Shown: positions 16,824 through 26,057, counted from the stretch's first letter. The stretch: 64,000 nt of DNA from Vibrio sp. FE10 (GCF_030297155.1 NZ_AP028068.1:930001-994000), one strand, 5' to 3'. Made by a program: numbers and translations. Notes: generated by a model from the letters alone, not told the origin.

Positions 16824-17348
16824 CTAAGACTTGGATGAACCAAACCAGTATAACGGCCACTTTTGCTGTGAATCGCTGTTATTCAATAGCGTACCAATAC
16901 CGACCAAAGCGATGCTGCCGATTAATACGGGAGTGAATAAGAACGTCCAATCCACATGCGCAGTCCCTGCCAAAGCTATCACAATCGGATTTGCACCAGC
17001 GGGTGGGTGAACCGCTCGAAAGTATTGCATTAGCATGATGGATGAGCCGACAGCGATTGCCATGGTCAAGTAGTCATCCCCAAAGCCATATAGCGCGATT
17101 AAACCCACAGCAGCCGAAATAAAGTGACCCGCAATGACGTTTCTAGGTTGAGCTAACGGCGATGTCGGCACCGCAAACAGTAGTACGCATGTCGCACCAA
17201 ATGGCGCCATTAACCATGGGAGGCCAGAGCTTTCTGCTAATAAGCACAAGATTAAGATGCCCAGCGTACCGCCAATAAAACCTTTAACAAGTTGGCTAAA
17301 GCTTGCTTTCGGAGGAAGGCTTCCACCACCAGATAGTTTGCTGATCAT
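16824..17348 (-). CDS. HPP family membrane protein
   Basis: The 174-residue protein has four to five membrane segments and the eponymous motif HPPAGANP near residues 113-120, with the upstream PFGATCVLLFAVPTSPLAQPRNVI segment that is also conserved. HPP proteins have been linked to nitrite transport in cyanobacteria and plastids; the role in vibrios is not established. It is divergent from a TetR gene, with two palindromes between them. Confidence 0.88.
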   Translation of the reverse strand: MISKLSGGGSLPPKASFSQLVKGFIGGTLGILILCLLAESSGLPWLMAPFGATCVLLFAVPTSPLAQPRNVIAGHFISAAVGLIALYGFGDDYLTMAIAVGSSIMLMQYFRAVHPPAGANPIVIALAGTAHVDWTFLFTPVLIGSIALVGIGTLLNNSDSQQKWPLYWFGSSKS

Positions 17349-17385
17349 AATCGTTTCCTCTTCGTTATCTCTTTTTATTGAAGGT

Positions 17386-17399
17386 GTACAGATCTGTAC
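17386..17399. promoter_or_regulatory. Palindromic operator, copy 1 (HPP/TetR intergenic)
   Basis: GTACAGATCTGTAC is a perfect 14-bp palindrome between the divergent HPP and TetR genes. Confidence 0.7.
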
Positions 17400-17415
17400 T
17401 GTTTGATTTGAATGA

Positions 17416-17427
17416 TACAGATCTGTA
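17416..17427. promoter_or_regulatory. Palindromic operator, copy 2 (HPP/TetR intergenic)
   Basis: TACAGATCTGTA repeats the core of the first palindrome 29 bp away (centre to centre), consistent with two TetR dimers bound in the shared promoter region. Confidence 0.7.
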
Positions 17428-17487
17428 CACTTCTTGCAACGAGAAATTGAGCTCTACGATTTCAGAGCGATTTGAGGTTGATGAACG

Positions 17488-18057
17488 ATGAGTAAAAAAG
17501 ATTTGATTCTGGATGTAGCAGAGTCGTTGTTTAATCAGTTTGGTTATACCGCTGTTGGGGTGGATATGATCCGAGACGAAGCGGCGGTTTCCAAGACATC
17601 CATGTACCGTCACTTTGGATCGAAAACTAAGCTGATTGAAGCTGTGTTAGAAAGGCGTCATCAGCGTTTCGAGTCGAGTTTAGAGGCTGCGCTATCATCA
17701 ACTTCTGGGTTACAAAACCAACTCGACGCGCTGTTAGATTGGCACCTTGCGTGGTTTGAACAACCTGACTTCAAAGGCTGCATGTTCATGCACGCGCTAG
17801 CCGAATTTAAAGAATCCGAAGATGACATTGCGATGCTCTCGCGACAACACAAGGTTTGGCTTAAGAATACTATTCACAACGTGGTGAGTGGTGGCGAAGA
17901 GGTAGACGCTGCGATATTAGAATTACGCAGCGAATCAGTCATGACTTTCATTGAAGGACTTATCGTGAGAAGTGAATTTGGTGAGTTAGACGCGAGTTTG
18001 CATTTAAAAAAAGAAGCTTGTCGAAAAGCACTGCACGCATTGGCAGCTTTAGACTGA
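17488..18057 (+). CDS. TetR family regulator divergent from the HPP gene
   Basis: The 189-residue protein has the TetR HTH at residues 5-50 (LILDVAESLFNQFGYTAVGVDMIRDEAAVSKTSMYRHFGSK) and an all-helical ligand domain. Its intergenic region with the HPP gene holds twin palindromes that fit a TetR operator, so it probably represses both genes. The ligand is unknown. Confidence 0.9.
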   Translation: MSKKDLILDVAESLFNQFGYTAVGVDMIRDEAAVSKTSMYRHFGSKTKLIEAVLERRHQRFESSLEAALSSTSGLQNQLDALLDWHLAWFEQPDFKGCMFMHALAEFKESEDDIAMLSRQHKVWLKNTIHNVVSGGEEVDAAILELRSESVMTFIEGLIVRSEFGELDASLHLKKEACRKALHALAALD

Positions 18058-18072
18058 ACTCAGAATTAACTG

Positions 18073-18099
18073 ACGAGGGTAGGTTGTGCCTACCATCGT
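18073..18099. terminator. Hairpin between TetR and START genes
   Basis: GGTAGG / CCTACC stem between converging genes. It has no T tract, so terminator function is uncertain. Confidence 0.35.
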
Positions 18100-18139
18100 T
18101 GCACCGTTTCAGCTGCGTCGTGTTGGGTAATCAACTTCA

Positions 18140-18802
18140 TTAAAGTGACTGATAGTTCTTGATGTAATCAAGTGTACGATCAGCGTATGCATGTGAATCC
18201 AACATCTCAGACAAACCACGAAGTGTCTTGTAAGGTTGAGATACCGCAACCATATTAATTAACCAAGATGGAATCGATCCTCCCGGGTCACTCAATACTT
18301 GATAAGAAATATGAGTTGTATTGTTGTCCAGTGGTGTGAGAACCCATCGTGATTCTAAATGAGCCACTCTGACGACACTTTTATCTTCATTTGGTCGATA
18401 ATTAGGCCTACCGTGTTGGTTAATTATGATGATTAATGTGTCGGGATCTTGCTTGATAAAGTTTTCGACAATGGCTTCACGATCCGAGACGGGCCAAGGT
18501 GCTTTTGTATAAGTTTTAGTGACAGTGTGCGCTTCGCTAAAATGTTCTATCTCTTCCATTTCATCAATGTTCTCTACCCATTGAGTGCCTACTGAAGTAT
18601 CGGTAAACAAAGCTATGATTGACGTAAGGTTGGCTTGGATATTAGCTTCTGCGCGAAACTCTTTAAAGTCGTTACCTTCAATTTTTCGGTTGTAGACTTC
18701 GATGCCTTTTTTATCGCGTACGAGCTTCCACTCATTGGCATCCGACGCTAAAGCTGAAAAGGACGTCACTATGATTATGAAAGTTAGAATCTTATTGATC
18801 AT
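18140..18802 (-). CDS. START-domain lipid-binding-like periplasmic protein
   Basis: A signal peptide (residues 1-18, ending in SFSALA) precedes a START/SRPBCC-like domain with WKLVRDKKGIEVYNRKIEG, WPVSDREAI and GSIPSWLINM, motifs shared with bacterial START proteins. Such domains bind lipids or other hydrophobic ligands. The ATG at 18802 overlaps the stop codon of the upstream glycosyltransferase (ATGA), which fixes the start and indicates translational coupling. Function is inferred only from the fold and from the paired gene. Confidence 0.85.
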   Translation of the reverse strand: MINKILTFIIIVTSFSALASDANEWKLVRDKKGIEVYNRKIEGNDFKEFRAEANIQANLTSIIALFTDTSVGTQWVENIDEMEEIEHFSEAHTVTKTYTKAPWPVSDREAIVENFIKQDPDTLIIIINQHGRPNYRPNEDKSVVRVAHLESRWVLTPLDNNTTHISYQVLSDPGGSIPSWLINMVAVSQPYKTLRGLSEMLDSHAYADRTLDYIKNYQSL

Positions 18803-19962
18803 GAGAGTGCTCGCCCTTTCCAAGTGACTTTATTATTCTTTGATAAACGATAGCTGTTAAGAATCAACAAGCTTTGCAACGAAATCCCCAAAGGCACAGC
18901 AAACGCATAGCGAGCTGGTATAAAGAGCTCTTTGACTAAAATGAAATAAGTGACCATAGAAGCAATCAACATCAGGGCATTGATCACTAAGGAATAAGTA
19001 TTGAATGATGAAGGGTCGCCGATGAAATGTTGAGTTGATACAAGCAGCATAATTGGGGCAGCCCATGCAATAACATTCGTTTTTGTGAATGCGCGAAGTA
19101 CTTGGAATCTCGACTGGCAATTTACAATAAGATTCATGTTTTTGGAGAAGCCCGCCCAAATCGAACCAAAGTCGGAATACATATGAGTACTCATGAGCTC
19201 GTCCGCAAAAGCCCAAAACGCTTTTAGTCCGCACATCTTCATTAGTTTTGCAAAAGCGATGTCTTCGGATATTTCGCTGGCTACCGCACTATGTCCACCT
19301 ACGGCATCGTATGATTTTCGTGTAAAAAGCATGGCTTGGCCGTTAGCAATCGCGTCTTCTTTTGACTTGTCGTTAGCATCCTTGAAGTTCATATAAGACG
19401 CGATTGAGAGAAATATGCCGGGTAAGGTGACTTTCTCAACGGTTGATGTAAATGCTTGTTGAGGGTTGAACGACAGTAAATCCGTTTTGTGTCTTAAGGC
19501 GAAATGGATAACGTTCTGTAGCATCAAGGGTTCAGATTTTGTATCAGCATCGATAAAATACAAATACTCACCGGTAGCTTGCTGTGAGCCCACCATGCAA
19601 GCGTTGCTTTTCCCTAGCCAATTGGGCGGCAACTTTCTTCCCGATACACAACGAACATTAACACTTGATGCGTCGATGAGCGTATCAACAATGGTTCGTG
19701 TCGAGTCAGTAGAAAAATCGTCAACCACAATGATTTCAAACTTGTCTCTTGGATAGTTCTGCTTCATCAGAGAACCAAGGCTTGTCTCAATATTATCTTC
19801 TTCATTTCTCGCAGGGATAATGATGGACACGGTTGGCCATTTCGTTCTGTTCAACGAAGTTTTAGACGTAATGTGAACGCGATGTCGCGCTAAATTGGCA
19901 AGTGTGATTAGAAACTTGATGGTAACGATGCAAAACAAGGTCGAAGTGATAGCTAGAATCAT
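18799..19962 (-). CDS. Membrane glycosyltransferase, GT2 family (CrtQ/HpnB-like)
   Basis: An N-terminal membrane helix (residues 1-25) is followed by a GT-A domain: SIIIPARNEEDNIETSL (~46-62), IVVDDFSTDST (~77) and the catalytic-metal DAD in FIDADTK (~139). ED within SEISEDIAFAK matches the base region. Three or four C-terminal helices follow. The LGKSNAC segment resembles the WxGK motif of CrtQ and HpnB transferases that modify carotenoid or hopanoid lipids. The ATG at 19962 is preferred over a TTG at 19977. It is co-transcribed with the START gene. Confidence 0.8.
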   Translation of the reverse strand: MILAITSTLFCIVTIKFLITLANLARHRVHITSKTSLNRTKWPTVSIIIPARNEEDNIETSLGSLMKQNYPRDKFEIIVVDDFSTDSTRTIVDTLIDASSVNVRCVSGRKLPPNWLGKSNACMVGSQQATGEYLYFIDADTKSEPLMLQNVIHFALRHKTDLLSFNPQQAFTSTVEKVTLPGIFLSIASYMNFKDANDKSKEDAIANGQAMLFTRKSYDAVGGHSAVASEISEDIAFAKLMKMCGLKAFWAFADELMSTHMYSDFGSIWAGFSKNMNLIVNCQSRFQVLRAFTKTNVIAWAAPIMLLVSTQHFIGDPSSFNTYSLVINALMLIASMVTYFILVKELFIPARYAFAVPLGISLQSLLILNSYRLSKNNKVTWKGRALS

Positions 19963-20238
19963 GATTACAGTGGTCAAAAATAAAGTGATAGAGATTCAAG
20001 GAGCATATAGGCTGGCGAGGTTTAGCACACATCAGGTATGTAGGACTCAATCATTCAAAGCTATATTTTCTGCCGCTCAGTTTGTGTTTGAGCAACATTT
20101 GAAGAGAAATATTAGAGCTTGGAAATAAGCATTGCATTCACTGGCTACTCTAGCGATATAATCGAACATAGAACCGTTACACAAGATAACGAAAATCATA
20201 ATTTACACTTTAATTTTTACTTATAGGTAAGCCCTGAA

Positions 20239-21036
20239 ATGCCACAACAGAACATCAAATTTATCGCTGCGGATATGGACGGTACTCTGCTTAATGAACA
20301 CGGAAAGTTAGACCCTGAATTTTTCAACCTTTACGAGCGACTAGAAGCTCAAGACATCATTTTTGCTGCGGCATCGGGTCGTCAGTATTACAGCCTGATG
20401 GAGACATTTTCTCCGCTAAAAGATCGCATGATGTTCGTTGCTGAAAACGGTACATTAGTGATGCACAAAGGCCAAGAGCTCTACAGCTGCTTACTTGATA
20501 CTGATGCCATCAAAGGCATCATTGAAGAAGCGCGTTCTATTGAAGGTGCACATGTTGTGCTTTGTGGTAAGAAATCAGCATACATCGAAACCAAAGATGA
20601 GCGTGCTTTAGCTGAGATCTCTAAGTACTACCACCGCCGCGAGCAAGTCGAAGACTTACTGACGGTAGAAGACGATTTCATCAAGGTGGCTATCTGTCAC
20701 TTCGACGGTTCACAAGAGAAAGTAAACCCAAGCATCAATGCCAAATTTGGTGAGAACTACCAAGTGGTGGTAAGTGCAAAAATTTGGTTAGATGTGATGA
20801 ACGCTGAAGCGTCAAAAGGGGCGGCGATTAAACATCTACAAAACACATTAGGTTTCACTTTCGAGCAGACCATGAGTTTTGGTGACTACCTAAATGACTT
20901 GGAAATGCTTAAAGAAAGTTATCACTCTTACGCAATGGAAAACGCACATCCTAAGCTGAAAGAGATCGCTCGTTTTAGCGCGCCAAGTAACGTTGACGCA
21001 GGTGTATTCCAAGTGCTTGAGAAGTTGCTAGCGTAA
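20239..21036 (+). CDS. Cof-type HAD sugar phosphatase (YbjI-like)
   Basis: The 265-residue protein has HAD motif I DMDGTLL (residues 12-18), motif II ASGRQ (~46), the cap domain of Cof-type enzymes and motif III/IV at KGAAI and SFGDYLNDLEML (~213-224). These enzymes dephosphorylate sugar phosphates or flavin mononucleotide in the cytosol. It is a single gene followed by a strong terminator. Confidence 0.88.
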   Translation: MPQQNIKFIAADMDGTLLNEHGKLDPEFFNLYERLEAQDIIFAAASGRQYYSLMETFSPLKDRMMFVAENGTLVMHKGQELYSCLLDTDAIKGIIEEARSIEGAHVVLCGKKSAYIETKDERALAEISKYYHRREQVEDLLTVEDDFIKVAICHFDGSQEKVNPSINAKFGENYQVVVSAKIWLDVMNAEASKGAAIKHLQNTLGFTFEQTMSFGDYLNDLEMLKESYHSYAMENAHPKLKEIARFSAPSNVDAGVFQVLEKLLA

Positions 21037-21066
21037 CGCGGTTAAGCTCGATTCGATTTTTATCAA

Positions 21067-21097
21067 AGCCAACTCGTGAAAATGAGTTGGTTTTTTT
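21067..21097 (+). terminator. Terminator after the Cof HAD gene
   Basis: CCAACTC / GAGTTGG stem followed by TTTTTTT. Confidence 0.9.
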
Positions 21098-21216
21098 GTT
21101 GGCTGCTAGTGTGTTTAGCTAGTTTGAACGATTGTTCAATTTATTGTAGTCTTAGTGATAAAGATGGGTATTCACTTCGTATTGGATACGCCTTATCAAC
21201 GATATTTGGAATGACG

Positions 21217-21864
21217 ATGAGCAAGAAACTTCAACTCGATATTATTTCTGACGTAATGTGCCCTTGGTGCGTGGTCGGCTACAAAAACTTAGAGCAAGCC
21301 ATTGCGGAACTTGGCTTAGCGGAGCAAATTGAACTTGAATGGCAGCCGTTTGAGCTTAACCCTGATATGCCGCAAGAGGGTGAAAACCTGCGTGACCATA
21401 TCATGAGAAAATACGGCTCTAGCGCAGAAGAGAGTCAAAGTTCACGCGAACAGCTCGCGGCGCGTGGCAAAGCGGTTGGGTTCGATTTCAATTTCTATGA
21501 CAGCATGAGAATGGTGAATTCACGCCACTTACATGTGCTGCTTGATTTTGCTCTAGCGCACGGTAAACAAACTGAGTTAAAGCTACGCTTCTTTACGGCG
21601 CACTTTTCAGAGCAAAAAGATCTGTCTGATCTTGAAGTGATTGCACAAGAACTTGAAGCGGTTGGTTTAGACTCAACGAAGGCACTGAAACGTTTGAAGA
21701 ACATCGACAACTTAAAGCAAATTGAAGCGCAAGAGTTTGAATGGCAACGCATGGGCATCTCTGCGGTCCCTACCGTGGTATTCAACCGCAAGAGTGCAGT
21801 CACTGGTGCGCAGACAGTAGAAACGTACAAGCAAATCCTTCAAGAGCTTATTGCTGAATCATAA
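21217..21864 (+). CDS. DsbA-family oxidoreductase, FrnE-like
   Basis: The 215-residue cytosolic thioredoxin-fold protein has the active site CPWC (residues 15-18) and the cis-proline segment SAVPTVVF near residue 184. It matches the FrnE/2-hydroxychromene-2-carboxylate isomerase-like branch. It has no signal peptide, because the true start is the ATG at 21217; longer readings begin inside the preceding terminator. It probably reduces or isomerises disulfides or acts in polyketide-like or oxidative stress chemistry. YcaQ-like gene follows after 34 bp. Confidence 0.87.
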   Translation: MSKKLQLDIISDVMCPWCVVGYKNLEQAIAELGLAEQIELEWQPFELNPDMPQEGENLRDHIMRKYGSSAEESQSSREQLAARGKAVGFDFNFYDSMRMVNSRHLHVLLDFALAHGKQTELKLRFFTAHFSEQKDLSDLEVIAQELEAVGLDSTKALKRLKNIDNLKQIEAQEFEWQRMGISAVPTVVFNRKSAVTGAQTVETYKQILQELIAES

Positions 21865-21898
21865 GCTGATCATTGGTATCAATTAGAGTCTGAATTTA

Positions 21899-23092
21899 AT
21901 GGAATCACTTTCACTCGCACAAGCACAAAAAATTGTACTGCTTTCGCAAAAGCTGCCACCTAAGAAGCAACGTAATGGTGGCGCTTTGGCGAACACGCTG
22001 TCTGCGATTGAAAACCTTGGCTATGTGCAAATTGATACCATCTCTGTGATTCAGCGAGCTCACCATCATACGCTGTGGAATCGCAATCAAGACTACCAAC
22101 TTAACCATCTGGATAAGCTGTTAGAGCGTCGAGAAGTGTTTGAGTATTGGTCGCACGCCGCTGCGTATTTACCCATGCGCGACTACCGTTTCAGCCTGCA
22201 TCGAAAGAATGGCTTTGCGAGCGGTAAGCTCAAGCATTGGTATAAAAAAGACGACGCACTGATGGCACATGTTCTTAAGCGTATTGAGAGCGAAGGGCCA
22301 TTGATGGCGAAAGACTTTGAAGGGGATAGACCAAACCCCGGTGGATGGGGCGGCAAACCGGCCAAACAGGCGCTAGAAACTTTGTTTATGCAAGGTGACT
22401 TAATGGTGCCGAGCCGAGTGAACTTTCATAAGGTGTATGACCTAACCGAGCGAGTTTTGCCGAGTGGCATTGATACCTCTGAACCAACGGAACAAGAATA
22501 CATTGAGCATCTAATCACGCGTTATTTAGAAGCCAATGGTATGGGAATAGCATCGGAGATGAGCTATCTCCTCAAGAACACTAAGCCACTGATTCAGAAA
22601 ACACTCCAGCAGATGCTTGAAGATAAACGAGTGATGGAAGTGAGTGTTCAAGGCTTTGATTATTATGTGCTGCCGGATGCTTTTGAACTGTTGAATCAGC
22701 CTCTTTCTAGAACCAAGCTTAAGATACTCTCGCCATTTGATAACTTGCTGATTCAACGTAAGCGAATGCAATCATTGTTCAACTTTGATTACCTTCTTGA
22801 GTGCTATGTTCCAGAAGCCAAGCGCCAGTTTGGTTATTTTAGTTTGCCGATTTTGTGGCAAGGAGAGCTGGTGGCACGAATGGATTGCAAGGTCGACAGG
22901 AAGAGTGGTTTGCTCAATATTCGTAACTTGGTTGTGGAAGATCGAATCAAAAACCATGAATCATTAGTTCACGCTTTATGCGATGAGCTAAAACACTTCA
23001 TGGTGTTCAACCAATGTGATGAGATGGTCGTCCATAACACCACGCCGTCTGATCTTGGCAAGCGCTTGATGAGTCATTGGCAAACGGTTTAG
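21899..23092 (+). CDS. YcaQ-type winged-helix DNA glycosylase (AlkX/AlkZ family)
   Basis: The 397-residue HTH_42 (DUF1006) protein has the family catalytic motif QxD in VQIDTISV near residues 41-46, and tandem winged-helix segments through about residue 270. E. coli YcaQ (AlkX) unhooks interstrand DNA crosslinks and nitrogen-mustard adducts; Streptomyces AlkZ repairs azinomycin lesions. Length fits the family. It sits 34 bp after the dsbA-like gene, so the two may be co-transcribed. No terminator is obvious in the 45 bp before the converging LysR. Confidence 0.87.
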   Translation: MESLSLAQAQKIVLLSQKLPPKKQRNGGALANTLSAIENLGYVQIDTISVIQRAHHHTLWNRNQDYQLNHLDKLLERREVFEYWSHAAAYLPMRDYRFSLHRKNGFASGKLKHWYKKDDALMAHVLKRIESEGPLMAKDFEGDRPNPGGWGGKPAKQALETLFMQGDLMVPSRVNFHKVYDLTERVLPSGIDTSEPTEQEYIEHLITRYLEANGMGIASEMSYLLKNTKPLIQKTLQQMLEDKRVMEVSVQGFDYYVLPDAFELLNQPLSRTKLKILSPFDNLLIQRKRMQSLFNFDYLLECYVPEAKRQFGYFSLPILWQGELVARMDCKVDRKSGLLNIRNLVVEDRIKNHESLVHALCDELKHFMVFNQCDEMVVHNTTPSDLGKRLMSHWQTV

Positions 23093-23137
23093 CGTTCATC
23101 CTTGCTTCAAAGCCCCTGATTACTTAGGCCACCCTAG

Positions 23138-24076
23138 TTATTCAGCAAGCTCGGCTAACAAGAACTCGACAAAGGTTCTGTTCTTCAATGACAGTTGCTT
23201 GGTTTTGTAGAGTAAGTGAATCGGCTTAGGTAATGGTGCCATTCCGGGTAGAATTTCTAATAGTGCTCCACGCTCAATTTCTTCTGCGACTAAGATAGTC
23301 GGCTGTAACAACACACCTACACCTTGTAGGGCTGCATATCGCAATACATCCCCATTATTCGACATCAAACGTACTTGCTCTTTATTCACCGCGCTATGCG
23401 TTGCTTGGTGGTTCTGAGGGGCTAGGAGTTGCGATTCACTGTTTTGTGTATTACGTATTTGCGAATCACGGCCATTCACATCACGACGACTGCTATAGCT
23501 GAAGCCAAGCGATGGATGCTGCGCGAGATCTTCCAATACACGAATCTCTGCATGTTGGTTAAGGTACTCTGGAGCCGCGCAGTAACACATCTCATAGTCC
23601 CCTAAGTATCTGGCGACTAAACTAGAGTCAGACAGATCGCCAATTCGCACCATCAAATCAATATCAGAAGAATAAGGATCGACAAGATCGTTGTTCAACA
23701 CGAGTTCGACGTTAATCGTTGGGTGATTCGCGAGGAACTTCGCCACAATTGGGGCAAGCACCTTGTTTCCATAGGTGACCGGGCAGTTTATTTTTACCGT
23801 GCCTTGAGGTTGGTTTTCTAAGGTTTGAATCAGGTTTTCAGCATTGCTGATGTCTTCAAGAATTCGTTTACATTCTCGATAATAAAGCTGACCTGTATCG
23901 GTTAAAGACTGCTTACGCGTAGTGCGATGAATCAGCTGAGAGTTGAGGCTCGATTCAAGGTGGTGGACATGCTTGCTGATCATGGTCGCTGACAGGTTGA
24001 AGTGGTTGGCGGCGCTGCGAAAGCTGCCTTGCTCGACCACGTAAACGAAGATCTTCATGCTGGTTAACTTATCCAT
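23138..24076 (-). CDS. LysR regulator with an enlarged effector-domain loop
   Basis: The 312-residue LysR protein has its HTH at residues 1-60 (MDKLTSMKIFVYVVEQGSFRSAANHF) and an effector domain from ~90. A polar stretch between residues ~203 and 230 (rich in N, Q, S, R) is longer than the matching loop of the LysR at 5769. It is divergent from the monooxygenase/oxidoreductase pair at 24183, which it probably controls. Confidence 0.87.
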   Translation of the reverse strand: MDKLTSMKIFVYVVEQGSFRSAANHFNLSATMISKHVHHLESSLNSQLIHRTTRKQSLTDTGQLYYRECKRILEDISNAENLIQTLENQPQGTVKINCPVTYGNKVLAPIVAKFLANHPTINVELVLNNDLVDPYSSDIDLMVRIGDLSDSSLVARYLGDYEMCYCAAPEYLNQHAEIRVLEDLAQHPSLGFSYSSRRDVNGRDSQIRNTQNSESQLLAPQNHQATHSAVNKEQVRLMSNNGDVLRYAALQGVGVLLQPTILVAEEIERGALLEILPGMAPLPKPIHLLYKTKQLSLKNRTFVEFLLAELAE

Positions 24077-24182
24077 TAAACACTCTCAGTTGATAAATAA
24101 TAAACAAAAGGTGAGTTTATCAATTATTAGGGGTTAATTATATTAATGGCAAACCGATGATTTACTAAAATAAGAGCGTGAA

Positions 24183-24506
24183 ATGCCTCAAACGAATGAA
24201 ACCATCTTTGTCACTGCTGAACTTAAGATAAAAACCAACATTGAACGTGATGCTGCAGTAGAAGCTATCGAGCAGTTTTGTCGAGACATGCAAAGTGAGC
24301 CGGGCTGCCTACAGGCGATAGCAACCTATGATCAAAATCAAAGCGACCGCGTGATTTTGCTTGAGCAATACGCAAACCGTGAAGCGATTAATCAGCACTT
24401 TGGTATGCCTCATACCCAAGCGTTTATTGAGCGTGATATAACGGAATTAGTACAAGCATTTGAAACCCAACGTGGACTTATCAAAACACAAGAGAAGGAG
24501 AGCTAA
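24183..24506 (+). CDS. Antibiotic biosynthesis monooxygenase (ABM/YgiN-like)
   Basis: The 107-residue dimeric alpha/beta-barrel protein carries the EPGCLQAIATYDQ and ANREAINQHFGMPHTQAF signature of the ABM family. E. coli YgiN oxidises menadiol; related proteins handle quinols or act as small detoxifying oxygenases. It is cofactor free as far as sequence shows. The next gene, a Gfo/Idh/MocA dehydrogenase, starts four bases after its stop codon. Confidence 0.88.
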   Translation: MPQTNETIFVTAELKIKTNIERDAAVEAIEQFCRDMQSEPGCLQAIATYDQNQSDRVILLEQYANREAINQHFGMPHTQAFIERDITELVQAFETQRGLIKTQEKES

Positions 24507-24509
24507 GCC

Positions 24510-25484
24510 ATGAAATGGGGAATCCTAGGAACCAGCTTTATCTCAGGCGTAATGGCCGATGCGATTAAAGGCGATGCTCAAAGTGAACTGTATGCCGTCG
24601 CTGGACGTACAGAGAAAACACTCAATGAGTTTGCGGCGCAGTACCAACCAACACGAACCTTCAACAGCTATGAAGCTTTGATTAAAGATGAGTCAGTCGA
24701 CATTATCTACATCGCTCTACCTAACCACGTTCACCACGAATACGTGATTAAAGCGGCTCAAAAAGGCAAAGCGATTCTGTGTGAAAAGTCGTTATCGGTT
24801 GATATGGAAAAAACCGAGCAAGCTCTGCAAGCGGTAAAAGAAGCGGGCATATTCTTCGCAGAAGGTTTGATGTATCTAAACCACCCGCTTATCGCTAAGC
24901 TTCATCAAGAGTTGGCTACTGGTGAGATTGGTGAAGTGCGCTCTATTCAAGGTTCATACGTTGCGGCGATTGATCAGTTCGTTAACCCTGCGAGCAAGGG
25001 TGCACTGTACAACTTGGGTTGTTACCCAATGTCTCTGATTCACTCTGTCGTACTACAGCAGTTTGGTGAGAGTGTGTTTGATGAGGTGCAGATCTCAGCA
25101 ATCGGTCGACGAGGCCAAGATGGCAATATCTGTGAATCGTCGGCGATGATGCGCTTCAACGACCGCTTCACCGCGCAAATCCATACCGCAGAAGATCACG
25201 GCTTAAAGCACGGATTCACGATTTTAGGTAGCAAAGGCTGTATCACGCTCGACACCAACCCATGGTTACCGACTGACGAAAACACATTCACGGTTGAAGT
25301 TTATGAAACATCGACACGTGAAGTGAAAGTCGAAGCGCAAGGCGATGGTTTCCATTATCAAGTACGTAATATTCGCCAAGCAGTTGAGCGAGGTGACACA
25401 CAACTTGCTGCGCCAATGGCGACCCATCAAGACTCTCGCGTAATCATGAAGTTACTGACGGATTGGGAACAAGCCGCGAGCTAG
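24510..25484 (+). CDS. Gfo/Idh/MocA family NAD(P)-dependent oxidoreductase
   Basis: The 324-residue protein starts with a Rossmann motif (GILGTSFISGVMADAI), contains CEKSLSVD near residue 91 (the EKP-like element, with S in place of P) and GLMYLNHPLIAKLHQELATGEIGEV in the C-terminal domain. Such enzymes reduce or oxidise sugars and inositols. The proline of the EKP motif being serine is a visible variation. It is translated from a strong GGAG site, in operon with the ABM gene. Confidence 0.88.
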   Translation: MKWGILGTSFISGVMADAIKGDAQSELYAVAGRTEKTLNEFAAQYQPTRTFNSYEALIKDESVDIIYIALPNHVHHEYVIKAAQKGKAILCEKSLSVDMEKTEQALQAVKEAGIFFAEGLMYLNHPLIAKLHQELATGEIGEVRSIQGSYVAAIDQFVNPASKGALYNLGCYPMSLIHSVVLQQFGESVFDEVQISAIGRRGQDGNICESSAMMRFNDRFTAQIHTAEDHGLKHGFTILGSKGCITLDTNPWLPTDENTFTVEVYETSTREVKVEAQGDGFHYQVRNIRQAVERGDTQLAAPMATHQDSRVIMKLLTDWEQAAS

Positions 25485-25505
25485 TATCTTTGCCAAATTC
25501 TGTAC

Positions 25506-25554
25506 ACGCCTTATACTTGGTAGCCTAGTAAGCTATCAAGCATGAGGCGTTTTT
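25506..25554 (+). terminator. Terminator after the Gfo/Idh/MocA gene
   Basis: Long imperfect stem with outer arms ACGCCT / AGGCGT followed by TTTTT. Confidence 0.75.
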
Positions 25555-25674
25555 CTAATCCCTCTATCCTCAATAAATACTTTGCATTTGAAACAGCCAC
25601 AGTGTCCAATGTCGTTCCGACAATATTGACCGAAAAACCTTGTTTTTTAAGGTGTTAAATAGGAAGTTTGCTGC

Positions 25675-26013
25675 ATGCGTAAATCAGATAAGAAGATCGA
25701 AAATCAGATCAGAGACGTGTTAACGGACGTTTGTGAAGATACGTTGAAGAGCTACGATGGTTTTCTATGGGTGACTCATACGGTCAATTTCTCTTCTTTT
25801 CCACAGAGCCTAAAAATCGTCTGCGTATTCGACACCAATCAAGATAGAGCTAACTTCTTAGAGGGAGGAGGTCAGCAGGAGGTCTCTGTTACCATCCAAA
25901 AGGCGTTTAGTCAGGTTGGGATCACATTGAAGAATATCGATAAGCACGTGAGCTTCGATACACAAGAGAATTGCGACCGTGACCATCAAGGTAAGTGGAA
26001 CCATAGACTTTAA
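25675..26013 (+). CDS. Conserved small protein of unknown function (112 aa)
   Basis: The product is an alpha/beta protein with KIVCVFDTN and HVSFDTQENCDRD near the C terminus. Similar vibrio proteins are sometimes auto-labelled as Fis-family regulators, but no Fis HTH is visible here, so that label is not adopted. It is flanked by terminators on both sides and is monocistronic. A start with AGGA ten bases upstream supports translation. Confidence 0.7.
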   Translation: MRKSDKKIENQIRDVLTDVCEDTLKSYDGFLWVTHTVNFSSFPQSLKIVCVFDTNQDRANFLEGGGQQEVSVTIQKAFSQVGITLKNIDKHVSFDTQENCDRDHQGKWNHRL

Positions 26014-26057
26014 GAAGCTTTAGTCAGAGTTCTGATTGGTTCGCTAACTAAAGAACG

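Noticed and set aside
21076..21216. N-terminal extension of the DsbA-like protein with a membrane-like stretch
   Set aside because: The extension begins inside the terminator of the previous gene; the family start is at 21217.
25675..26013. Label as Fis-family regulator
   Set aside because: No Fis-like helix-turn-helix at the C terminus; kept as unknown.
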